From NCBI GenBank assembly GCA_002325245.1, contig DCRR01000019.1, forward strand, positions 78,896 through 84,583: a stretch of 5,688 nucleotides of DNA. The letters run 5' to 3'. Under the pieces are notes generated by a model. The model was not told the origin of the DNA, did not search any database, and worked only from the letters and a program-made list of their open reading frames with translations. Source of the DNA: Microbacteriaceae bacterium UBA1487. GTDB taxonomy: Bacteria; Actinomycetota; Actinomycetes; Actinomycetales; Microbacteriaceae. This document shows, in pieces, positions 1 through 4,202 of this stretch. The number at the start of each line of letters is the position of its first letter. The stretch's first letter is position 1. A program made the translations under genes and the position numbers.

Positions 1-2010
1 TACCTCTGCGAGCTGAAGATCGACGGGCTCGCGCTCAACCTGCGCTACGAGCACGGTCGGCTGGTGAGCGCCGCCACCCGCGGCGACGGCGTCGTCGGCG
101 AAGACGTCACCGAGAACGTGCGCCACATCACGAGCATCCCGACCCGGCTCGACACCGACAGCCCGCCGCCGCTCGTCGAGGTGCGTGGCGAGGTGTTCTT
201 CCCCGTCGAGTCGTTCGAGCAGCTCAACGCGGCCCAGGTCGAGGCGGGGGAGCGCGTGTTCGCCAATCCGCGCAACGCCGCCTCGGGCAGCCTGCGCCAG
301 AAGGAGGAGGGCAAGAGCGCGGACGCGCTCGAGCGGATGCGCGCCCGCATCGCCCGCCTGGAGCTTCTCGTGCACGGCATCGGCGCCTGGCCCGACCCGC
401 GGGCCGACGACGGCAGTGCGGTGAGCAGCCAGAGCGAGGTGTACGCGCTGCTCGCGCGGTGGGGGCTGCCGACGAGCCGTCACTTCGCGGTGCGCGATAC
501 CGCCGAGGCCGCCGCCGACTTCATCGCGCGCTACGGCGAGCACCGGCAGGGCACGAAGGAGCACCCGGTCGAGCACGAGATCGACGGCATCGTCGTCAAG
601 ATCGACGAGCTCGCGCTGCACGACGAGCTGGGGGCGACCAGTCGGGCGCCGCGCTGGGCGATCGCCTACAAGTACCCGCCCGAGCAGGTCAACACGAAGC
701 TGCTCGACATCGTCGTCAGCGTCGGGCGCACCGGCCGGGCGACACCGTACGCGGTGATGGAGAAGGTGCGGGTCGCGGGCAGCGAGGTGCGTCAGGCGAC
801 CCTCCACAACAAGGACGTGGTCAAGCTCAAGGGCGTGCTGATCGGCGACACCGTCGTGCTGCGGAAGGCCGGCGACGTCATCCCCGAGGTGCTCGGCCCG
901 GTGATCGAACTGCGCGACGGCACCGAGCGCGAGTTCGTCATGCCCGCGAACTGCCCCGAGTGCGGCACGCCGCTCGCCCCGGCGAAGGAGGGCGACGTCG
1001 ACCTGCGCTGCCCGAACGCCCGCACCTGCCCGGCGCAGGTGCGCGGCCGCGTCGAGCACATCGCCAGCCGCGGCGGCCTCGACATCGAGGCGATGGGCGA
1101 GGTGGCGGCCGCCGCGCTCACCCAGCCGCTGCACCCCTCCGCGCCGCCGCTGCCGACCGAGGCGGGACTCTTCGACCTGCGGATCGAGGACATCTTCCCG
1201 ATTGAGGTCATCGTGCGCGACTCCGAGACGGGCCTGCCCAAGCAGGTGGACCCGGGCGAGCCGGGCCGTGACATCACCACCGCCGACGGGGTCGTGATCC
1301 GGGTCAAGACCGACACCCCGTTCCGGCGTCAGCGCAAGAAGAGCGGCAAGAGCGCCGACCCCGAGTTCGACCCGAGCGCCACCGGCGACGACTGGTTCGG
1401 CGACGCCGAGTTCGTGCCGTCGAAGGTCGCGGGCGAGATGCTCGCCAATATCCAGGCGGCGAAGTCGAAGGACCTCTGGCGGTTCCTCGTCTCGCTCAAC
1501 ATCCGGCACGTGGGGCCGGTCGCGGCGCGCGCGCTGGCCGGGTGGTTCGGCTCGCTCGACGCGATCCGGGCTGCCTCGCGTGAGGAGCTCGCGGCGGTCG
1601 ACGGCGTGGGCGACATCATCGCGGAGGCCGTGCTCGCCTGGTTCGAGGTCGACTGGCACCGCGAGATCGTGGAGCGCTGGGCGGCCGCGGGCGTGCCGTT
1701 CACGGTTCCCGGGCATCCGGGCCCCGGCAATGCCGCGGCGGCTGACGGGCCGCTGGCCGGTCTCACGGTGGTCACGACGGGATCGCTCGACGGCTTCACC
1801 CGCGATGGGGCGCAGGAGGCGATCATCCGCGCCGGAGGCAAGGCGGCCTCGAGCGTCAGCAAGAAGACCGATTTCGTGGCTGCGGGGCCGGGAGCCGGCT
1901 CGAAGCTGCAGAAGGCGGAGGAGCTGGGAATCCGCGTCCTCGACGCCGCCCAGTTCGCGTTGCTGGTCGACGGCGGTCCCGCGGCGCTCGACGATGAGGC
2001 AGACGACTAG
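1..2010 (+). CDS. ligA: NAD+-dependent DNA ligase LigA, 5'-truncated by the window edge
   Basis: LigA joins 3'-OH and 5'-phosphate ends at nicks in duplex DNA using NAD+, through an enzyme-AMP lysine intermediate, in replication and repair. The frame is open from base 1; 669 residues are visible. Numbering from base 1: the catalytic lysine is K6 in ELKIDG (K115 in E. coli), so about 110-120 residues, the NAD+-binding Ia domain, lie upstream. Then come RGEVFF (E64), NPRNAASGSLRQ (89-100), DGIVVK (K200) and AYKYPP (K224) of the adenylation domain, the OB fold from VGRTG (241), a four-cysteine zinc site (C318, C321, C337, C343), helix-hairpin-helix segments (about 493-552) and a C-terminal BRCT domain (about 584-660). 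About 70 extra residues (400-470) split the HhH region, so the full protein would be near 780-790 residues against about 670-690 usually. All catalytic motifs in view are intact. The stop is TAG. Identification is certain. Confidence 0.98.
   Translation, partial: YLCELKIDGLALNLRYEHGRLVSAATRGDGVVGEDVTENVRHITSIPTRLDTDSPPPLVEVRGEVFFPVESFEQLNAAQVEAGERVFANPRNAASGSLRQKEEGKSADALERMRARIARLELLVHGIGAWPDPRADDGSAVSSQSEVYALLARWGLPTSRHFAVRDTAEAAADFIARYGEHRQGTKEHPVEHEIDGIVVKIDELALHDELGATSRAPRWAIAYKYPPEQVNTKLLDIVVSVGRTGRATPYAVMEKVRVAGSEVRQATLHNKDVVKLKGVLIGDTVVLRKAGDVIPEVLGPVIELRDGTEREFVMPANCPECGTPLAPAKEGDVDLRCPNARTCPAQVRGRVEHIASRGGLDIEAMGEVAAAALTQPLHPSAPPLPTEAGLFDLRIEDIFPIEVIVRDSETGLPKQVDPGEPGRDITTADGVVIRVKTDTPFRRQRKKSGKSADPEFDPSATGDDWFGDAEFVPSKVAGEMLANIQAAKSKDLWRFLVSLNIRHVGPVAARALAGWFGSLDAIRAASREELAAVDGVGDIIAEAVLAWFEVDWHREIVERWAAAGVPFTVPGHPGPGNAAAADGPLAGLTVVTTGSLDGFTRDGAQEAIIRAGGKAASSVSKKTDFVAAGPGAGSKLQKAEELGIRVLDAAQFALLVDGGPAALDDEADD
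1198..1410 (+). other. Lineage-type insertion inside the LigA helix-hairpin-helix domain
   Basis: In typical LigA the segment after the zinc finger reads roughly DL..L.G.GEKSA.NLL..I. Here the matching flanks are LFDLRIEDIF (ending near residue 399) and FVPSKVAGEMLANIQAAK (from residue 471), separated by about 70 residues. The insert has a valine/isoleucine-rich start, a Gly/Pro/Asp middle, a strongly basic patch (RRQRKK, residues 442-447) and an acidic end rich in Asp. It keeps frame and codon use, so it is not a frameshift or recent insertion. I recall similarly enlarged LigA proteins in Microbacteriaceae, but the exact boundaries and taxonomic spread need an alignment. Its function is unknown. 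Confidence 0.75.
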
Positions 2011-2014
2011 GTCA

Positions 2015-2030
2015 TCCTCCTTTCGGAGGA
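2015..2030 (+). terminator. Small hairpin directly after ligA, possible weak terminator
   Basis: Four bases after the ligA stop there is a perfect 6-bp inverted repeat, TCCTCC (2015-2020) and GGAGGA (2025-2030), around a TTTC loop. No T-run follows, so it is not a canonical Rho-independent terminator. It could be a U-less terminator of the kind proposed in actinobacteria, or an end-protecting hairpin. The stem is short, so confidence is low. Confidence 0.35.
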
Positions 2031-2102
2031 CATCGCGCGTCTGACGGCGTGTCGCTCTGGGCAGTCTGACCAGGGATTCCCAGGCAAGACACGGTTTTCT
2101 GC

Positions 2103-2115
2103 CCCCCGTTTGGGG
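2103..2115 (+). promoter_or_regulatory. Distal CCCCC-GTTT-GGGG box, probable operator
   Basis: CCCCC (2103-2107), GTTT, GGGG (2112-2115) forms a short near-palindrome. It recurs with one base changed exactly 60 bases downstream. The self-palindrome GTACGTAC (2115-2122) abuts it. No usable -10 element stands at the right distance from this copy, so it is better seen as an upstream binding site than as a promoter core. A symmetric C-run/G-run site fits a dimeric DNA-binding protein; which one is unknown. Confidence 0.45.
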
Positions 2116-2146
2116 TACGTACGTGGGTTTCTCGAACAAATTCACA

Positions 2147-2186
2147 AATCGGACACATTCGGCCCCCGTTCGGGGCGCAATCGGAC
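2147..2186 (+). repeat. Direct repeat AATCGGAC flanking the proximal box
   Basis: AATCGGAC occurs at 2147-2154 and again at 2179-2186, 32 bases apart or about three helical turns, with the proximal C5-GTTC-G4 box between them. The second copy sits in the spacer just before the -10-like hexamer. The 8-base match could be chance, but the spacing and the placement around the box make a role in protein binding plausible. Confidence 0.3.
2163..2175 (+). promoter_or_regulatory. Proximal CCCCC-GTTC-GGGG box overlapping the -35 position
   Basis: CCCCC (2163-2167), GTTC, GGGG (2172-2175) is the second copy of the box at 2103. It lies where the -35 hexamer would be for the TAGAAT at 2189-2194, and no TTGACA-like element is present. 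The promoter may therefore need an activator bound here, be repressed here, or use an alternative sigma factor that reads this box. The sequence alone cannot choose between these. Confidence 0.5.
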
Positions 2187-2188
2187 CA

Positions 2189-2194
2189 TAGAAT
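2189..2194 (+). promoter_or_regulatory. Putative -10 element of the hydrolase gene promoter
   Basis: TAGAAT differs from the TATAAT consensus at one position and lies in the A/T-richer part of the intergenic region. It would place the transcription start near 2200-2202, giving a leader of about 60 bases before the TTG start. The corresponding -35 position is taken up by the proximal C/G box, not by a consensus hexamer. Confidence 0.5.
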
Positions 2195-2199
2195 GCACC

Positions 2200-2238
2200 C
2201 GTGCGGTCATAGAAGATTTCTAGGGACCTGACCGCACG
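2200..2238 (+). promoter_or_regulatory. Composite inverted repeat in the hydrolase gene leader
   Basis: A perfect 10-bp inverted repeat, CGTGCGGTCA (2200-2209) and TGACCGCACG (2229-2238), encloses a second perfect 5-bp repeat, TAGAA (2210-2214) and TTCTA (2218-2222), around a GAT loop. As RNA this gives a 15-bp stem with one 6-base bulge (GGGACC, 2223-2228) on the 3' side. It begins almost exactly at the predicted transcription start and ends eight bases before the ribosome binding site. It could stabilise the 5' end, act as a control element in the leader, or, as DNA, be an operator. No T-run follows, so a terminator is unlikely. Confidence 0.55.
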
Positions 2239-2245
2239 CTGGGGC

Positions 2246-2251
2246 GAGGGG
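2246..2251 (+). promoter_or_regulatory. Ribosome binding site deciding the TTG start
   Basis: GAGGGG ends nine bases before TTG at 2261. The next in-frame candidates, GTG at 2267 (spacing 15) and ATG at 2330 (no comparable purine run), fit less well, so TTG 2261 is preferred. Confidence 0.6.
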
Positions 2252-2260
2252 ACAACCGTC

Positions 2261-3790
2261 TTGCTGGTGGAGATCACCGCAATCCTCACTACCTCGGCGG
2301 CCGTGACGGGCGTCGCCGAGGCCATCGGCATGCTCGACCGTGCCGCTGCTGTCGCTCCGTCATCCGCCGTCACCTCCGCGGCAGCCCCCGCCGCCGCCGC
2401 CTCCGCCGACCGGCTCGCATTCGAGTCGATGCTGACCGCCTCCGCGCCCACCGCCGGCGTGCCCACCGCCGCGGGCGGCGGATCCGATTCGCCGTGGATC
2501 GGCTCGCCGGACCCGTTCATCGGGCCGCGCGCCGTCGTCGGGGTCGGTCAGACCACGTCGATCGCCAACCTGCGCGGGGTTGCCCTGCTGAGCCAGCTGT
2601 CCGTGCTTCCGAAGGCCGAGCTGGAGCTGTTCGTCGCCGAGAACCCGACGGTCATCGCCGAAATGCTCGCCGCACCCCCGCGCGCCAGTGAGGTGGTGCT
2701 CTGGTGGGAGTCCACCGCCGAGGCGGAGCGCGCGACACTCATCGACGTCGCCCCCGAGCTGGTCGGGGGGCTCGACGGCATCGAGTACGCGGCGCGCGAT
2801 ACCGCGAACCGTGCGCAGCTGGCCGCGGCCGTCGACGAGATCGAGACGCGCCTTGCCGAGCAGCCTGGCCGCGCGGAGGCCGCCGAGCTGGAGACCCGTC
2901 TTCACATGCTGGAGCAGATCGTCGCGGCGCTCGAACCCGGTGATTCCGGGCTGCCTCGCACGCTCATCCTCCTCGACACGGCGGACGACGGTCGGGCCGC
3001 GATCGGCATCGGCTCTCTCGAGAGCGCCGACTATGTGAGCTACCTCGTTCCGGGCATGTTCTTCGGCGTCGACGCGCAGCTGGTGGCCTGGACCGAGATG
3101 GCGGATGCGCTGGCCGTCGAGCAGAACGAGTGGCTGTCGCGCCTCGCCGGCTCGGGGAGCACCGCCGCCGAGGGCTCGGTGGACGCCTTCGTCGAGGGAG
3201 CCAGCGCGGGGCAGGAGGCCGCCACGATCTCCTGGATCGGCTACCGCACCCCGTCGCTGCTCAACGTGGCATCCATGGATCTGGCCCGCGAAGGTCGCGA
3301 CACGCTCACCTCGGCGCTTCAGGGCTTCGATGCGCTGCGGCCGAGCGGCGCGTTCGTCTCGGTCTTCGCGCACTCCTACGGTTCGACGGCGGCGCTGCTC
3401 GCGCTGGAGGAGAACGACGTCACGGTGGACGCGCTCGCGCTGCTCGGCTCGCCGGGAAGCCCGGCGAAGACCGTGAGCGAGCTCCACGTGCGCAACGCGA
3501 ACGTGTGGGTCGGGGTGGCGCCGTGGGACCCGATCCCGTCGACCGGGGTCTTCGGAAGCCAGCCCGCGAGTGAGGCCTACGGCGCGAACCACTTCGCGGT
3601 CGACGGCGCGATCGACCCGATCACCGGCGAGGCGCTCGGCAGCGCTTTCAGCCACAACGACTACTTCACCCCGGGCGGCGAGTCGTTCCGCAACCTCGCG
3701 CTCATCGGCATCGACCGCACCGATCTGGTGATCCCGGCCGGCTCCGATGGAACCGAGTACGCGTTCGGAAAGCAGGTCGGCTCGCTCTGA
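2261..3790 (+). CDS. DUF1023-type alpha/beta hydrolase with an Ala-rich N-terminal extension
   Basis: A 509-residue protein recognised as an actinobacterial DUF1023 (alpha/beta-hydrolase 8) protein; substrate unknown, probably an esterase or related hydrolase. The family N-terminal half is seen in W148/W149 and the stretch from LDGI (171) to RDTANR (179-184), typical of this family. A charged, probably coiled-coil helix follows (about 186-226). The hydrolase core starts near 230; its nucleophile elbow is AHSYGS with S372, where the family usually has GHSYGS. D423 (WDPIP) and H465 (SHNDY) are the likely remaining catalytic residues. Residues 1-85 are unusual: no charged signal-peptide start, then low-complexity Ala/Ser/Pro, F54-E-S-M-L58, and a Gly/Pro/Thr linker. 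This resembles N-termini of flagellum-associated cell-wall hydrolases in actinobacteria, an inference only. The gene stands alone between ligA and gatC with its own promoter region and terminal hairpin. Family assignment is strong; function is not known. Confidence 0.9.
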   Translation: MLVEITAILTTSAAVTGVAEAIGMLDRAAAVAPSSAVTSAAAPAAAASADRLAFESMLTASAPTAGVPTAAGGGSDSPWIGSPDPFIGPRAVVGVGQTTSIANLRGVALLSQLSVLPKAELELFVAENPTVIAEMLAAPPRASEVVLWWESTAEAERATLIDVAPELVGGLDGIEYAARDTANRAQLAAAVDEIETRLAEQPGRAEAAELETRLHMLEQIVAALEPGDSGLPRTLILLDTADDGRAAIGIGSLESADYVSYLVPGMFFGVDAQLVAWTEMADALAVEQNEWLSRLAGSGSTAAEGSVDAFVEGASAGQEAATISWIGYRTPSLLNVASMDLAREGRDTLTSALQGFDALRPSGAFVSVFAHSYGSTAALLALEENDVTVDALALLGSPGSPAKTVSELHVRNANVWVGVAPWDPIPSTGVFGSQPASEAYGANHFAVDGAIDPITGEALGSAFSHNDYFTPGGESFRNLALIGIDRTDLVIPAGSDGTEYAFGKQVGSL

Positions 3791-3808
3791 GCCCGGTCAG
3801 GCTCGGGT

Positions 3809-3835
3809 GAGGCATGGCGGGCGGCGCGAGGCATG
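3809..3835 (+). repeat. Short direct repeat GAGGCATG around the terminal hairpin
   Basis: GAGGCATG occurs at 3809-3816 and 3828-3835. The first copy precedes the left hairpin arm and the second fills the loop and the first base of the right arm. It may reflect a small local duplication; no function is suggested. Confidence 0.35.
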
Positions 3836-3844
3836 CCGCCCGCC
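3816..3844 (+). terminator. Strong GC hairpin after the hydrolase gene, probable U-less terminator
   Basis: A perfect 10-bp inverted repeat, GGCGGGCGGC (3816-3825) and GCCGCCCGCC (3835-3844), with a nine-base loop, 25 bases after the hydrolase TGA. A weaker 5-bp hairpin (GAGCC 3789-3793, GGCTC 3800-3804) overlaps the stop codon. No T-run follows; U-less terminators are reported in high-GC actinobacteria. Its place between the hydrolase stop and the probable gatC promoter supports a terminator role. Confidence 0.55.
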
Positions 3845-3848
3845 CGAA

Positions 3849-3854
3849 TACACT
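3849..3854 (+). promoter_or_regulatory. Putative -10 element of the gatCA(B) promoter
   Basis: TACACT fits the TANNNT pattern common in actinobacterial promoters. It lies 48 bases before the gatC start and would put the transcription start near 3861. The -35 position falls inside the preceding hairpin and shows no consensus, so the assignment rests on the -10 and its position. Confidence 0.45.
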
Positions 3855-3902
3855 GGAGGCGTCCCGCAAAGCGCATCCGCCGTCGACCGTCCGGAGTTGT
3901 CT

Positions 3903-4202
3903 GTGTCTGAAATTACCCCCGAGGTGGTGCGCCATCTGGCCCACCTCGCCCGGATCGGCTTGACCGATGACGAGATCGGTCACCTGACCGACGAGCTCGG
4001 TGCGATCGTCGACTCGGTGGCCAAGGTCAGCGAGGTCGCCACGCCCGACGTGCCCGCCACGAGCCACCCGATCGCGCTCGGCATGGTCACGCGCCCCGAC
4101 GTCGTCGGCGAGACGCTCACGACCGAGCAGGCTCTCTCCGGCGCGCCCGCGCACGACGGATCCCGGTTCAAGGTCAGCGCGATCCTGGGAGAAGAGCAGT
4201 GA
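3903..4202 (+). CDS. gatC: Asp/Glu-tRNA amidotransferase subunit C (GatC)
   Basis: GatC is the small subunit that wraps around and stabilises GatA-GatB in the cytoplasmic GatCAB complex, which amidates Glu-tRNA(Gln) and/or Asp-tRNA(Asn). The product is 99 residues, the usual length. It shows the N-terminal helix VVRHLAHLARIGL (8-20), the helix with E24, L28 and L32, the RPDVV segment (64-68) and the C-terminal F-K-V-S-A-I-L-G-E (89-97), all typical of GatC. GTG at 3903 is chosen because GGAG (3893-3896) lies six bases before it and the protein then begins MSEIT, as GatC does. The in-frame TTG at 3897 touches the GGAG and is unlikely, and the longer frame from ATG 3747 would run back through the hydrolase gene. 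It overlaps gatA by four bases. Confidence 0.96.
   Translation: MSEITPEVVRHLAHLARIGLTDDEIGHLTDELGAIVDSVAKVSEVATPDVPATSHPIALGMVTRPDVVGETLTTEQALSGAPAHDGSRFKVSAILGEEQ

Noticed and set aside
792..1862. Minus-strand frames within ligA (792-1316 and 1329-1862)
   Set aside because: Both lie fully opposite conserved ligA coding sequence and show no motifs or ribosome binding site of note.
2049..2069. Tiny frame starting at GTG 2049 after a GGAGGA sequence
   Set aside because: It has only six codons before its stop, the spacing from GGAGGA is about 18 bases, and the GGAGGA is held in a hairpin.
2200..2238. Inverted repeat as a Rho-independent terminator for ligA
   Set aside because: No T-run follows, it lies about 190 bases after the ligA stop, and it sits between a -10-like element and the next gene's ribosome binding site.
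2011..2260. Mobile element, attachment site or CRISPR repeats in the ligA-hydrolase interval
   Set aside because: There is no transposase, no target-site duplication, no tRNA, and only two copies of a 13-base box; a regulatory explanation fits better.
2360..3655. Long open frame on the minus strand (431 codons) opposite the hydrolase gene
   Set aside because: It is the antisense shadow of a high-GC gene: composition is dominated by Arg, Gly and Ala, no family is recognisable, and the + strand frame has clear DUF1023 motifs.
3747..3902. N-terminal extension of gatC back to ATG 3747
   Set aside because: It would overlap the hydrolase gene end and cross the terminal hairpin; GatC homologues begin at the MSEIT-type start, which has GGAG six bases upstream.
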